This document shows, piece by piece, positions 34,999 to 44,886 of a stretch of 64,000 nucleotides of DNA (the stretch's first letter is position 1; the number at the start of each line of letters is the position of its first letter). The stretch spans positions 81,839 through 145,838 of the forward strand of contig NZ_JBLBVK010000053.1 of assembly GCF_047314965.1 (NCBI RefSeq). Reading direction: 5' to 3'. Under the pieces are notes generated by a model. The model searched no databases. It was not told the DNA's origin and saw only the letters and a program-made list of their open reading frames with translations. The stretch is from JAVJUV01 sp047314965 (GTDB taxonomy: Bacteria; Pseudomonadota; Alphaproteobacteria; Rhodobacterales; Rhodobacteraceae). Both the position numbers and the translations under genes were made by a program.

Positions 34999-35862
34999 TC
35001 AACGGATCGAAAGACTTCCGGGGATAACCTCGGTCGCTGCACCCTGCCGCCTGAACATCGTCTTCCTGCTCAACAGAACAATCACCACGGCAACGACCAC
35101 CAGTATCCAGGTGTCCCAGGGCTGTGCATCCGGCCAGAACGGATTGATCAGTTGCCAGTGAAACAACATCGGCCAGAGCAAGCTTCCCCGGGACGCGTTG
35201 AAGATCGGGGTGACAAGCACGGCGAGCGTGACGTTCCCGATGAAGAACGGCAAAAAGTTCCACTCTGCGAAAACGGTACCCGCAAGATAGAATGCCGGAA
35301 GATGCCAAAGGCCCCAGGCGCTCCCGATCACGATCCCCGCCCAGAACGGCATGACCCGGCGCTGCAACAGGGGCTGCGCGACACCGCGCCAGCCGAACTC
35401 CTCCACCGGGCCGAGGAAGAGCATGATCACGAGAACGGTGAACAACGCGCCCGGGCCGTTCTCTGTCATCGGGGCCAACATGGGACCGCCCTTGATCAGC
35501 GAACCGGCGACGAACACGCAGGGAAGACCAAGTGCGACGAACACGACCCACGCCGCGGAGATCCGCCACAGAGCCAGCCGAGACAGAAAAACCCGCAAGC
35601 CACCCGCCCCACGCAGCACCGCTATCAGCGCGAATGCGGATAACGCAGGGGCCCAGGTTGCCAGGAAGAAGGCGGGATGCGTGCCGCTGATCTCGCCGAA
35701 CCGCTCGGCGGCCCAATCAGGATACAGGATATAGGGCCCGATCACTCCCCAGGTGATCAAGAAGGTCAGCAGGAAGAATACCCACAACGCCCAGTCCGGC
35801 AGATCGTCGCTAAGGGGTTGCGCGGCACCCGACATCGGCATCTCCTGTCTGTCACCCTCCAA
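34999..35862 (-). CDS. CPBP family intramembrane metalloprotease
   Basis: A 287-residue protein with about eight hydrophobic segments. The CPBP/Abi motifs are EEFGWRGVAQPLL (motif 1, EExxxR, about residue 150), GSAWGLWHLPAFYL (motif 2, His) and FNASRGSLLWPMLFHWQLIN (motif 3, His), which together form the Rce1-like active site in the membrane. The substrate is unknown; relatives act in prenyl-protein processing or bacteriocin immunity. Confidence 0.85.
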   Translation of the reverse strand: MEGDRQEMPMSGAAQPLSDDLPDWALWVFFLLTFLITWGVIGPYILYPDWAAERFGEISGTHPAFFLATWAPALSAFALIAVLRGAGGLRVFLSRLALWRISAAWVVFVALGLPCVFVAGSLIKGGPMLAPMTENGPGALFTVLVIMLFLGPVEEFGWRGVAQPLLQRRVMPFWAGIVIGSAWGLWHLPAFYLAGTVFAEWNFLPFFIGNVTLAVLVTPIFNASRGSLLWPMLFHWQLINPFWPDAQPWDTWILVVVAVVIVLLSRKTMFRRQGAATEVIPGSLSIR

Positions 35863-35932
35863 CGGTAGACACTGTGACGCTGTCCGCCGCCGCCGGCGTT
35901 GATCTGACTCAATCCGTCGCCAATGGCTCTGA

Positions 35933-36328
35933 TCAGCCTGCCAGAGGCATGCTGCCCAGCGGATCCTCGCCGAATCTGTTTGGGCCAGTGGTGCCCCTAT
36001 GGATGAAAAAAGCGACGATCAGGATCAGAGTACCGATCAACGGAACAAGGATCAGAAGATACCACCATCCCGATTTGTCCACGTCATGCAGTCGCCGGAC
36101 GCCAACGGAAATCGACGGCAGAAAAACAGCCAGACCGAACAAACCGCCAAGAATTCCGATCTGCTGGCCATCTGCTGCGCGGCCGAACAGGATCGAGTCC
36201 AATATGGCGAACACGATATTCCCTAAAAGAATGAACAACATGAACCACCAGAATTCAGAGCGTGGAGCCCGCCCCGAGAACGTCACGTAATTCGAAAAGC
36301 ACTTGGCAATAGTTTCTTGAAAACTCAT
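35933..36328 (-). CDS. DUF805 domain membrane protein
   Basis: A 131-residue protein beginning MSFQETIAKCFSNYVTFSGRAPRSEFWWFMLF, the DUF805 opening, with the conserved SVGVRRLHDVDKSGWWYLL segment and a closing GPNRFGEDPLG. It has three or four membrane spans. No function is assigned to the family. The start at 36328 follows GGAGTTGGGGAG-type sequence; the longer frame to 36502 is not family-like. Confidence 0.88.
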   Translation of the reverse strand: MSFQETIAKCFSNYVTFSGRAPRSEFWWFMLFILLGNIVFAILDSILFGRAADGQQIGILGGLFGLAVFLPSISVGVRRLHDVDKSGWWYLLILVPLIGTLILIVAFFIHRGTTGPNRFGEDPLGSMPLAG

Positions 36329-36380
36329 CTCCCCAACTCCTTTCTTCTTCGGCACCCGGCTATTGCGGGACAGCCGGACG

Positions 36381-37166
36381 TCAAACCGGATGATACAACG
36401 CCCGGCGGTAAATGTGCCACGTCGCGTGCCCAAGAACCGGAAGTGCGATGAACAGCCCGAGGAACGCAGGAAGCATGGCGACGAACAGGCAGAAGGCCAC
36501 AATCACCGCCCAGACTCCCATGACGATCTTGTTCCGTGCCACGGTATCCAGACTGACAAGCATAGCCGTGACGAAATCGAATTCCTTGTCGACCAAAAGC
36601 GGCAGCGACACCGCCGTCAGACCGAAGGTCAGAAACGCAACCCCTGCCCCGACAACGACCTGAACGGCGAGCATCGCCATGCCGGTAGGGGTCAGGAACA
36701 GCGCCCATTCGGACTCCATGTTCATCAGCGCCGAAGGCCCGAAGAACATGGCGAAGGTCATATGGGCGAAAAAGCTCCAGAACAGGAAAATCAGCGCCAG
36801 GATGACGCCCACCCACGGAAGTTGCCGGGTGCGTTCGTTCCAGATCACACCCAGCACGTCTGACCAGGCCAATGGCTCGCCAGCCTCGATCCGGCGGCTG
36901 ACTTCGTAAAGCCCGACCGCCGCGAAGGGCGCGACCAGGGGAAAACCTAGGGCGAACGCCAGCGTCCAAAGAAACGTCCCGGCGCCGATCCACCAGAGTA
37001 CCACCCCGGCCAGCACATAGAACAGGCTGAACGCCAGCCCGAACAATGGCGCGGTCTGGAAATCCGAGATACCTGCCCTGAGCGATGCCCAAAGCTCCGC
37101 CAGTGTCACCTGCGCGATATCGGGTGGCGGCGAAGGCGGCAGTGGAAGCGGATTGTCATCCATCAT
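36381..37166 (-). CDS. DUF2189 domain membrane protein
   Basis: A protein of about 261 residues with five or six hydrophobic segments. After a proline-rich N-terminus the family pattern appears: LWASLRAGISDFQTAPLFGLAFSLFYVL, FPLVAPFAAVGLYEVSRRIEAGEPLAW, and LVDKEFDFVTAMLVSLDTVARNKIVM near residue 200. The start is placed at the ATG-ATG pair at 37166/37163 with GGAG 10 nt upstream; ATGs up to 37202 are possible. Function unknown; some relatives sit near cytochrome oxidase genes, which is not the case here. Confidence 0.83.
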   Translation of the reverse strand: MMDDNPLPLPPSPPPDIAQVTLAELWASLRAGISDFQTAPLFGLAFSLFYVLAGVVLWWIGAGTFLWTLAFALGFPLVAPFAAVGLYEVSRRIEAGEPLAWSDVLGVIWNERTRQLPWVGVILALIFLFWSFFAHMTFAMFFGPSALMNMESEWALFLTPTGMAMLAVQVVVGAGVAFLTFGLTAVSLPLLVDKEFDFVTAMLVSLDTVARNKIVMGVWAVIVAFCLFVAMLPAFLGLFIALPVLGHATWHIYRRALYHPV

Positions 37167-37211
37167 GGCAGGCATACTCCGTAAGACGTCCCGAACTGGC
37201 ATTGATCCAGA

Positions 37212-38015
37212 TCACTTCGTAATCCTCGCATCCCTGAACGCATCCGGGTCCATCCCAATGATGATCAGGTAGTCCGACCTGACAACGCCCAGTTTCTCGC
37301 AAAGCCGCTCGGACGGGATATTGTCGTCCCGAATGCCGGTCGAGAACTTTCCGATACCCGTCTTCTCGTGCATCGCGATCATGGCCTTCGCGCCAAGGAC
37401 AAGCGCGATCTTTTCGCCCCTGCGGTCTGGATGTGTCGCCAGCATGCCCCAGAAACAGGTGTCCGCCATGATGCTGTCGGGATGAAAATTGGCGAAGGAC
37501 GCCGCACACCCGACCGGGCGCCCGCTGCCGCGCTCTCGTGCAACCAGTGCCACGCCCCGACGCGCCTGGCCACGAAGGACGGTGTCTGGCGGCGGCAGTA
37601 CATCCGCCATCAGGGCAATTTCGGCGAAGGCCTCGACATCACCGTCAGCGCTGTCGGGCGCAAGGAAACTCACGTCCAGATCATCCGGCAAACGGAAATC
37701 ACGCAGCACCCTACGCGCCTTCTCGACCGACGTGTCATCAGCGGATACGGAGAATCCGAAGACATCGGAACGCAAACCGCGGGTTTCCAGCGCGGCCCTG
37801 AATTGATGCTCCAGTTCTCGCCTTACCCTATACCCCGCGGTCGCACCCTGAAGCCGCACAAGCGACTCGAACGTGTCGAGCTCAGAGAGGCTGAAATCCA
37901 CCAGGGTCACGTTCCGTCCGTACCAGGCAAAGCGCGGGTCATCCTGGACAAGCGCAAAGAGGTTCGCGCCCCTCTGCCCCATGGCCTGCTGATCCGCACT
38001 TCCAAAAAACCGCAT
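37212..38015 (-). CDS. GNAT-fold acetyltransferase-like protein
   Basis: A 267-residue protein. The C-terminal 150 residues form a GNAT domain: VALVARERGSGRPVGCAASFANF, then WGMLATHPDRRGEKIALVLGAKAM at the acetyl-CoA loop (a weakened R/QxxGxG/A as DRRGEKIA), and IRDDNIPSERLCEKLGVVRSDYLIIIG. The N-terminal 110 residues have an alpha-beta pattern that may be a degenerate second GNAT fold. Substrate unknown. It heads the leftward DUF2189 pair. Confidence 0.7.
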   Translation of the reverse strand: MRFFGSADQQAMGQRGANLFALVQDDPRFAWYGRNVTLVDFSLSELDTFESLVRLQGATAGYRVRRELEHQFRAALETRGLRSDVFGFSVSADDTSVEKARRVLRDFRLPDDLDVSFLAPDSADGDVEAFAEIALMADVLPPPDTVLRGQARRGVALVARERGSGRPVGCAASFANFHPDSIMADTCFWGMLATHPDRRGEKIALVLGAKAMIAMHEKTGIGKFSTGIRDDNIPSERLCEKLGVVRSDYLIIIGMDPDAFRDARITK

Positions 38016-38128
38016 CTCCGCCTCCCCCCAGATGTCTGAAAGTGTAAACCGGAGACCGCCGTCGCTTGAAGCCTCTTCGTGCGGTTGCTATCAGCATCCG
38101 ACGATAACCCAGCCATCCGGAGGCCCCC

Positions 38129-39256
38129 ATGCGCGCCGAGACCGAAAACACGGTCGCCGCCATCGAAAAGTCACTCGATCTGCTTGCCCAGCGGATGGAT
38201 TGGCAGACGGCTGAGCACCGGCTGGAAGAATTCAACGTCATGGTCGAGAATCCCAATCTTTGGGACGATCCCGAGAAGGCGCAAAAACTGATGCGCGAGC
38301 GGCAGATGCTGGTCGATGCCATGGACCGCTACCGCTCGATGAAGCAGGAACTGTCGGACAATATCGAACTGATCGAACTTGGCGAGATGGAGGACGACAA
38401 GGATGTCGTCACCGAGGCCGAGGCTGCGATCAGGAAACTGAAAGACCGCGCGGCCCAGGCCGAGATCGAGGCGCTTCTGGATGGCGAAGCCGACGGCAAC
38501 GACACGTTCCTCGAAATCAACTCGGGTGCCGGCGGTACCGAAAGCTGCGACTGGGCCTCGATGCTGGCGCGTATGTATGTCCGCTGGGCCGAAAAGCACG
38601 GCTACAAAGTTGAACTTCAGTCTCAAAGCCCTGGCGAAGAAGCCGGCATCAAGTCGGCCGCCTACAAGATATCCGGTCCCAACGCCTATGGATGGCTGAA
38701 GTCTGAATCGGGCGTGCACCGTCTCGTGCGCATCTCGCCCTATGACAGCGCCGCACGCCGCCATACGTCCTTCTCCTCGGTCTGGGTCTATCCCGTTGTC
38801 GACGATAATATCGAGATCGAGGTGGCGCCCAACGACATCCGCATCGACACCTACCGCTCGTCAGGTGCGGGCGGTCAGCACGTCAACACCACGGACTCCG
38901 CCGTCCGGATCACGCATATCCCGACCGGGATCGTCGTGACCTCATCGGAAAAGTCTCAGCACCAGAACCGCGACATCGCCATGAAGGCGCTGAAATCGCG
39001 GCTTTACCAGATGGAACTCGACCGCCGGAACGCGGCCATAAACGAGGCGCACGAGAACAAGGGCGATGCGGGTTGGGGAAACCAGATTCGGTCCTACGTC
39101 CTCCAGCCCTACCAGATGGTTAAAGACCTTCGTACGGGCTACGAGACGTCCGACACGCAAGGTGTGCTCGACGGCGATCTCGACGGGCTGATGGCCGCGA
39201 CACTGGCGATGGGCGTCTCGGGCATGAAACGCGGCGAGGCGCAGGCCGAGGACTGA
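38129..39256 (+). CDS. prfB: peptide chain release factor 2
   Basis: A 375-residue RF2, releasing peptides at UGA and UAA. The GGQ catalytic loop is SSGAGGQHVNTTDSAVRITH (about 252), and the N-terminal coiled-coil domain precedes it. The stop-codon tripeptide is in RISPYDSAARRHTSFSSV, so it is SPY where E. coli has SPF. The frame is continuous from ATG to stop: the programmed +1 frameshift with an in-frame UGA near codon 26 of E. coli prfB is absent. GGAGG stands just before the start. The amidase and PBP1A genes lie downstream on the other strand, as in relatives. Confidence 0.95.
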   Translation: MRAETENTVAAIEKSLDLLAQRMDWQTAEHRLEEFNVMVENPNLWDDPEKAQKLMRERQMLVDAMDRYRSMKQELSDNIELIELGEMEDDKDVVTEAEAAIRKLKDRAAQAEIEALLDGEADGNDTFLEINSGAGGTESCDWASMLARMYVRWAEKHGYKVELQSQSPGEEAGIKSAAYKISGPNAYGWLKSESGVHRLVRISPYDSAARRHTSFSSVWVYPVVDDNIEIEVAPNDIRIDTYRSSGAGGQHVNTTDSAVRITHIPTGIVVTSSEKSQHQNRDIAMKALKSRLYQMELDRRNAAINEAHENKGDAGWGNQIRSYVLQPYQMVKDLRTGYETSDTQGVLDGDLDGLMAATLAMGVSGMKRGEAQAED

Positions 39257-39360
39257 TTTCCGTTCTCACGCAGGTTGTTCCGGGATCTCGAAAGACTCCG
39301 GAAACATTTCTTTGAGAAAACGACTTTGGAACACCAGGCGCTTTCCGTCCCGGCAGGACC

Positions 39361-39555
39361 TCAGACCGAGCAGGTCATGTCCTGTCCACAGCACATCGGC
39401 GACTTCACCTTGCCATGTCCATCAGGGCATTCGGAAATGTGGACCGACGTGCCATCAGGCTTCGTGAGCGTGGAATGCTGCAGTTCCTTGCCGCATTTGC
39501 CGCAGGTCATGGTTCCGATGCTCATTCCGCATTTTTCGCAAACGTAACTTGCCAT
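39361..39555 (-). CDS. small zinc-ribbon-like protein, 64 aa
   Basis: A 64-residue protein with eight cysteines. YVCEKCGMS and MTCGKCGKEL form two CxxC knuckles, the likely zinc ribbon; a second set is HISECPDGHGKVKSP and MCCGQDMTCSV. A GGGTAATGGCAAG-type leader precedes it. The cysteine pattern resembles rubredoxin/desulforedoxin-like small metal proteins of proteobacteria, but the precise family is not certain. Confidence 0.75.
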   Translation of the reverse strand: MASYVCEKCGMSIGTMTCGKCGKELQHSTLTKPDGTSVHISECPDGHGKVKSPMCCGQDMTCSV

Positions 39556-39694
39556 TACCCTCTCCCATGTTGTCCAGGAATTTATGCCATATAATCATTC
39601 ACTTGTGCCATCACGGCACCCGCCTTGGCAAGCGAAACCTCAGACAGTCGTCCGCAGCGGAATTCAACATGCGCCGCCTGCCGATCAGAAGGCA

Positions 39695-42223
39695 CTAATA
39701 CAAGCCGCCCGACGAGATTTCGCCAACCGTCGCCTGCTGCGGTATGGTCACCTGCTCACCCTGGGAGTTCGTTACCGTGCGATCCGCCCGGCCAAGCTCG
39801 GTGTCGGTGAACAGGGGAAGGTTCGCACCCATAGCGAAACCGCCGTCGAAGGTGATCCCGAAAACCGGTTCCTCACCTTCGCGGAAGTATTCCGCCACCA
39901 CGTAGTCGCCGACGGCATCGTCCGGCAGCCGTGCTCCGGTGAACCGGTCGATCTTGATGAAGCGCCCTCCCGGCGGAATGGCAAACCGTCCCGCACCGTA
40001 CTTCTCCACCGCCTTCTGCATGAATTTCTGGAATACCGGGGCGCACATCGCGCCACCCGATGCGCCTCGCCCAAGCGGTTCCGGCAGATCGTAACCGATA
40101 TAGCATCCGGCAGCGATATTCGAGGTGAAGCCCACGAACCAGACATCGCGGGCATCGTTCGTCGTGCCGGTCTTGCCCGCCGTCGGCACACCAAGGTTCA
40201 CGGCCCCGGCCGCCGTGCCACGCTCCACCACGCCGCGCATCATCGACGTCAGTTGGTACGCCGTGATCGGGTTCATCACCTGCCTGCTGGTCGAAACGAT
40301 GTCGGGCAATTCACCTGCCGAAAGCTGACGGATATCGCAGTCGACACAGTCGCGCTGATCATGGCGATAGATCGTCGTGCCCCAGCGGTCCTGCACCCTG
40401 TCGACCAGCGTAGGCTCGACCAGCCGTCCGCCGTTGGCAAACATCGCATAGGCCGAAACCATGCGGAACAATGTCGTTTCCTGGGATCCCAGTGAGTTCG
40501 CAAGGAAGGGCTCCATCCGATCGTAGACGCCAAATCTCTGGGCATAGCTCGCAACCGTGGTCATGCCGACCTCTTCCGCAAGTCGCACGGTCATCAGGTT
40601 CCGCGAGCGCTCGATTCCCGTGCGCAGCGGTGTCGGACCATAGAACTGGTTCGAGGCGTTTTTCGGCCGCCAGACACGGCCACCCCCGACATCAACCTCG
40701 ATCGGAGCGTCGATGATGATGGTCGCCGGCGAAAAGCCGGAATCCAGAGCGGCGGCATAGACGAAAGGCTTGAAGGACGATCCGGGCTGGCGTTGCGCTT
40801 GCGTGGCACGGTTGAATACCGAATCCTGATAGCTGAAGCCACCCTGCATCGCCAGAACACGTCCGTTGTGCACGTCCATGGCCATGAACCCGCCTTGCAC
40901 CTTCGGAACCTGGCGCAGCGAGAAGACCGGATCGCTTGCAGAGCCGCCTTCGTGGCGAACGTGGATCACGTCCCCCACCTTCAGTATGTCCGAAGGCACG
41001 CGCGCGCCCCGGATCCATTTCAGGTCGCCCGGAACGATCCAGTGACCATCGTCGCCATCCAGCCAATCCTCGACACCGATCCGCGCCCTGTCTCCTTCGA
41101 TCGACAGGACCACGGCCGGGTACCAGTCCCCGACATCGCGCACCGCCTCCGCGCCTTCCAGCGCCAGACGCCAGCGCGCAACACCGTCTTCCTCACCGAC
41201 AAGCGCATCCGGCTCCAGCGAGACCTTCACGCCGTGCCACTCGCCCTGCTCCCGGTCATACTCTTCCAGCGCCTCCTGAAGCGCCGCCGCGGCAATGGAC
41301 TGCATGTCGGGATCGATGGTCGCGCGCACGGTCAGGCCGGCGCTGCGGAACCCTTCGTCACCGAAATCACGCGAGAGCTGACGCCGGATTTCATCGGTGA
41401 AGTAATCGCGCGGCGGCAGTTGTTCGCGAAACGCCTCGTAGTCGCCGGCCTGCACGGTCAGCAAGGGCGCGACGCGCGCCGTTTCGAACTCCTGATCCGT
41501 CAGGAACGCGTTCTGCCACATCTCCCGCAGCACGAAATTCCGGCGCGTCACCGCGCGTTCTTCCTGCAGGACAGGATGATATGTCGACGGCGCCTTGGGC
41601 AGCGCCGCAAGGTAGGCCGCTTCCTGAGGCTCAAGTTCACTCAGGGTCTTGTTGAAATACACCTGCGCCGCAGCAGCGACCCCATAAGCATTCTGACCAA
41701 GGAAGATCTCGTTCAGATAAATCTCCAGGATCTTCTCCCGGTCCAGCGAAGAGACCATCCGCGTTGCAAGAATGATCTCTTTCAGCTTTCGGTCGATCGT
41801 CCGTTCGCCACCAAGAAACGAGATCTTTGCGACCTGCTGCGGAATCGTCGACGCCCCCCGCACCGACGCGCCGCGCGACTGCACGGCCTCATAGGCGGCC
41901 GCCGCAATACCCCGCAGATCGAACCCCTGATGCTCGTAGAAGTTCTTGTCCTCAGCCGATATGAACGCCTGCTTGACCAGAGCGGGAATCTCGTCTGCCG
42001 GGGCGTAAAGCCTGCGCTCCTCGGCAAATTCGTCGATGATGCGCCCTTCGGGCGAGTAGATCCGACTGATCGTCGCCGGTTGATAGTTTACCAGCGTCTC
42101 GTGGTCCGGCAGGTCCTGACCATAGACCCAGAAGACAGCGCCGATCGTCAAAGCGCCCATCACCAACCCAAGGGTCAGAACACTGAAGATCGCGCCGAAG
42201 AACGAGAGGATGAAACGGGTCAA
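39695..42223 (-). CDS. mrcA: penicillin-binding protein 1A
   Basis: An 842-residue bifunctional class A PBP. An N-terminal transmembrane anchor (about 8-33) is followed by the glycosyltransferase domain with EDKNFYEHQGFDLRGI (catalytic Glu, about 92) and KEIILATRMVSSLDREKILEIYLN. The transpeptidase has GSSFKPFVYAAAL (SxxK, about 482), an SxN-like motif, and GKTGTTNDARDVWFVG (KTGT, about 683). An OB-like insert lies between the domains. It polymerises and crosslinks peptidoglycan. It is followed upstream by the amidase gene in the same direction, the usual order in this group. Confidence 0.95.
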   Translation of the reverse strand: MTRFILSFFGAIFSVLTLGLVMGALTIGAVFWVYGQDLPDHETLVNYQPATISRIYSPEGRIIDEFAEERRLYAPADEIPALVKQAFISAEDKNFYEHQGFDLRGIAAAAYEAVQSRGASVRGASTIPQQVAKISFLGGERTIDRKLKEIILATRMVSSLDREKILEIYLNEIFLGQNAYGVAAAAQVYFNKTLSELEPQEAAYLAALPKAPSTYHPVLQEERAVTRRNFVLREMWQNAFLTDQEFETARVAPLLTVQAGDYEAFREQLPPRDYFTDEIRRQLSRDFGDEGFRSAGLTVRATIDPDMQSIAAAALQEALEEYDREQGEWHGVKVSLEPDALVGEEDGVARWRLALEGAEAVRDVGDWYPAVVLSIEGDRARIGVEDWLDGDDGHWIVPGDLKWIRGARVPSDILKVGDVIHVRHEGGSASDPVFSLRQVPKVQGGFMAMDVHNGRVLAMQGGFSYQDSVFNRATQAQRQPGSSFKPFVYAAALDSGFSPATIIIDAPIEVDVGGGRVWRPKNASNQFYGPTPLRTGIERSRNLMTVRLAEEVGMTTVASYAQRFGVYDRMEPFLANSLGSQETTLFRMVSAYAMFANGGRLVEPTLVDRVQDRWGTTIYRHDQRDCVDCDIRQLSAGELPDIVSTSRQVMNPITAYQLTSMMRGVVERGTAAGAVNLGVPTAGKTGTTNDARDVWFVGFTSNIAAGCYIGYDLPEPLGRGASGGAMCAPVFQKFMQKAVEKYGAGRFAIPPGGRFIKIDRFTGARLPDDAVGDYVVAEYFREGEEPVFGITFDGGFAMGANLPLFTDTELGRADRTVTNSQGEQVTIPQQATVGEISSGGLY

Positions 42224-42326
42224 TGCAAAACCTTTCCGCCTAGGCGGTCAATATAGTCATTGGTATCCGCAGGGTCAAAACCTCCTCTGCGTCAAATCGG
42301 CCATTTCCGGCCCGCAAAATCGCCGG

Positions 42327-43523
42327 TCACTCGTCAATGACTTCCGCCCGCAGGCGATCTTCGTCCTGCCATCGCAAAAGCGCCTCGGAAACAGCCATCG
42401 CGGCCTCGTCCTGCCAACCTGCCTTCGCAAGCCGTTCGCGGTCTTTGTCCGACGACAGGAAGCCCAACTCGATCAGCACCGAAGGTATCTCCGCAGACTT
42501 GAGAACCGAGAATGCGCCCACTCTTTCGGGACGCGAATTCACCTGCAGCCCGGAACTGCGGAATGCCTCGATCAGCATCCGCTGCAACGCGTGGCTTCGT
42601 GGTGATGTATCGCGCCGCGCAATGTGGAGCAGCGCCAGAGCCACGTCGTCTCCTGCCCCCGTCAGATCGACGCCCTTCAGAAGATCGTCCGGCGCATGAC
42701 GGGTGGCGAGCAACTCGTCGGCTGTCTCCGCGGCCTCGTTTGGAAGGCGATATACAGTGATCCCGCTGGCTGACCCGTCTACGTCCTCAAGTGCGTCGGC
42801 ATGAAGAGACAGGAAAACATCCGCGCCTGCGGATCTTGCCGTTGTCAGCCGCGCCTCCAGCGAAACGAACGCATCTTCTTCCCGCGTCAGGACCACGTCG
42901 AACCGCCCAGTACGCAAGAGCACTTCCTTCAGCCGACGCGCCGCGGCAAGCACAAGATCGGCCTCGATCAGGTCGACCGCCACCGCTCCGGGGTCGATGC
43001 CGCCGTGTCCCGGATCGATCGCCACCACCAGCCGCCTCTCCGACGCCTCTCTAGAACCAAAAATCTCTTTTGAATCAGATGGTTGGGCGTTCCTACGAAA
43101 CTCCTCGGCCGTCGTTGGCAGCATTCTGACTTCCAGAAGCGCCGTCCCATCCTCTGCCGTGGCCATCTCGGCTGAAGCAACCGAAAGCGGTTCCCGCAAG
43201 AGAAGCGACAGGTCCGACCAGCCAGCCTCGGGCTTCGAGACCTGCACTTCTGCAACGCTCTGCGACGCGATACCGGGTAGTTCCGACCAGACCAGGTCCC
43301 CGAACCCGACGATAATCCGGGGAGGTCCATCGCTGGCCGCAACCCGCCACGGTACAGCCTGGGACAACGGAACGGTCAACACCACTGTTCCGCCAGCATC
43401 GACGATCTCGGCACCTTCCGGACCTAGCTGGGCCAGGGCGGCAGGTGGCGTTTGCGCCTGTGCGGAAACGGCAAACAAAGCCGCAGCTGCTGCGGCTCGC
43501 AGGAAACGCATGAAAATGCCCAT
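42327..43523 (-). CDS. amiC: N-acetylmuramoyl-L-alanine amidase (AmiC type)
   Basis: A 398-residue exported enzyme. The signal peptide is MGIFMRFLRAAAAAALFAVSAQA; an AMIN-like targeting region spans about 30-130. The amidase_3 domain has VVAIDPGHGGIDPGAV (first zinc His, about 168), a zinc Glu after DLIEADLVLAAARRL, DVFLSLHADAL (zinc His), and the catalytic Glu in PSVLIELGFLSS. It cleaves the stem peptide from MurNAc at division. PBP1A follows 103 bp downstream on the same strand. Confidence 0.93.
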   Translation of the reverse strand: MGIFMRFLRAAAAAALFAVSAQAQTPPAALAQLGPEGAEIVDAGGTVVLTVPLSQAVPWRVAASDGPPRIIVGFGDLVWSELPGIASQSVAEVQVSKPEAGWSDLSLLLREPLSVASAEMATAEDGTALLEVRMLPTTAEEFRRNAQPSDSKEIFGSREASERRLVVAIDPGHGGIDPGAVAVDLIEADLVLAAARRLKEVLLRTGRFDVVLTREEDAFVSLEARLTTARSAGADVFLSLHADALEDVDGSASGITVYRLPNEAAETADELLATRHAPDDLLKGVDLTGAGDDVALALLHIARRDTSPRSHALQRMLIEAFRSSGLQVNSRPERVGAFSVLKSAEIPSVLIELGFLSSDKDRERLAKAGWQDEAAMAVSEALLRWQDEDRLRAEVIDE

Positions 43524-43579
43524 AGCCTCTGATTATCGTTTTTCAGGAGATTACCCCGAAACGGCAATTCAAGAAACAG

Positions 43580-44740
43580 CTATTCGCCTTTCGGGGAAAA
43601 GCCCTTCATCTTCATGAACCTCTTCAACCGCTCCAGCCCTTCTGCGATGTCTTCGCTCGAACGAGCGTAGGAAAAGCGGATCGTCGCATGTCCCCTGCCC
43701 TTGTCGAAGTCGAGACCCGGCGTGACCGCCACCCCGGCCTCGGCCAGGATTTCGGCAGCGAAGGCGCGACTGTCGTCCGTGAAGTCCGAGACATCCGCAT
43801 AGATATAGAATGCGCCATCCGGCGGCGCGATCCGGTCGAAACCCGCGACAGGCAGTTCCTTCAGCATCATCTCGCGGTTCTTCGCATAGACCGCGACATT
43901 GGCCTCGAGCTCATCTCCGCACTCCATCGCCGCCAGCGCCGCGACCTGGCTCGCATGCGGCGGACAGATGAACAGGTTCTGCGCCAGGCGTTCGACAGCA
44001 CGCACATGATCTTCCGGCACCACCATCCAACCAACGCGCCAGCCCGTCATCGAATAGTACTTGGAGAAGGAATTGATGACATAGGCCTCATCCGTGATCT
44101 CCAGGGCGCTGACCGGCCTGAACCCGTAATCCAGTCCGTGGTAGATCTCGTCGGACACAAACGATGCCCCACGCCCGGACGCCGCTCCGATCAGCGCCCC
44201 CAACGCCGTCCGGTCCAGCATCGTCCCGGACGGATTGGCAGGCGATGCCACGATCAGTCCCTGAATGTCGTCCGGCAGGTTTCCCGGAACAGGTTGATAA
44301 CGGTCCTCCACCCGCGTCTCGATATCCACGGGCACGAGGTCCAGAGCCGAAAGAATCTGACGATAGGAGGGATAGCCCGGCGCACCCAGCGCCACTCTGT
44401 CGCCCACGTCGAACAGCGCCGTGAAGGCAAGGATGAACCCGCCCGAGGAACCTGAAGTAATCACCACCCGGTCGGGTGACAGATCGACTCCGTGGCGCTC
44501 GCCGTAAAGCCGGGCGATCCGCTGACGCAATGCCGGAAGCCCGAGGGCGACCGTGTACCCCAGAGACCCCGCCTCCATGGCCTGCACCAAAGCGCGCCGC
44601 GCCCCTTCCGGCGCAGGCGTTCCGGGCTGCCCCACCTCCATATGGATGACAGGCCGCCCCTCCGCCTCGGCCCGCGCTGCCGCCTCCATCACATCCATGA
44701 CGATGAACGGATCAACCTCGGATCGACGGGACAGGCGCAT
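43580..44740 (-). CDS. PLP-dependent aminotransferase, class I/II
   Basis: A 386-residue fold-type I aminotransferase. HMEVGQPGTPAPEGARRAL opens the substrate arm, VVITSGSSGGFILAFTALF binds the cofactor phosphate, SPANPSGTMLD holds the pyridine-contacting Asn, and NSFSKYYSMTGWRVGWMV carries the Schiff-base Lys (about 235). The C-terminal RFSYARSSEDIAEGLERL contains the carboxylate-binding Arg. The amino acid substrate cannot be assigned; aspartate/aromatic-type members share these motifs. Confidence 0.88.
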   Translation of the reverse strand: MRLSRRSEVDPFIVMDVMEAAARAEAEGRPVIHMEVGQPGTPAPEGARRALVQAMEAGSLGYTVALGLPALRQRIARLYGERHGVDLSPDRVVITSGSSGGFILAFTALFDVGDRVALGAPGYPSYRQILSALDLVPVDIETRVEDRYQPVPGNLPDDIQGLIVASPANPSGTMLDRTALGALIGAASGRGASFVSDEIYHGLDYGFRPVSALEITDEAYVINSFSKYYSMTGWRVGWMVVPEDHVRAVERLAQNLFICPPHASQVAALAAMECGDELEANVAVYAKNREMMLKELPVAGFDRIAPPDGAFYIYADVSDFTDDSRAFAAEILAEAGVAVTPGLDFDKGRGHATIRFSYARSSEDIAEGLERLKRFMKMKGFSPKGE

Positions 44741-44886
44741 GGGAAACTCTCCGGCTTTGACCTCTTCTCACTGCCAACCACGGGATGTGGCGTCAATGGC
44801 AGGCAGGTTTACAATTCTTGGTGAAGGCCTAGGTTTCGCCGCAGAAACCTGTCATCCTCCCCCTGCTTGATTTTCTGGAGACCGAT

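Noticed and set aside
35899..35912. FNR-like sequence TTGATCTGACTCAA
   Set aside because: One half-site is CTCAA and it lies only about 37 bp from the CPBP start codon, a poor promoter position; a chance match is likely.
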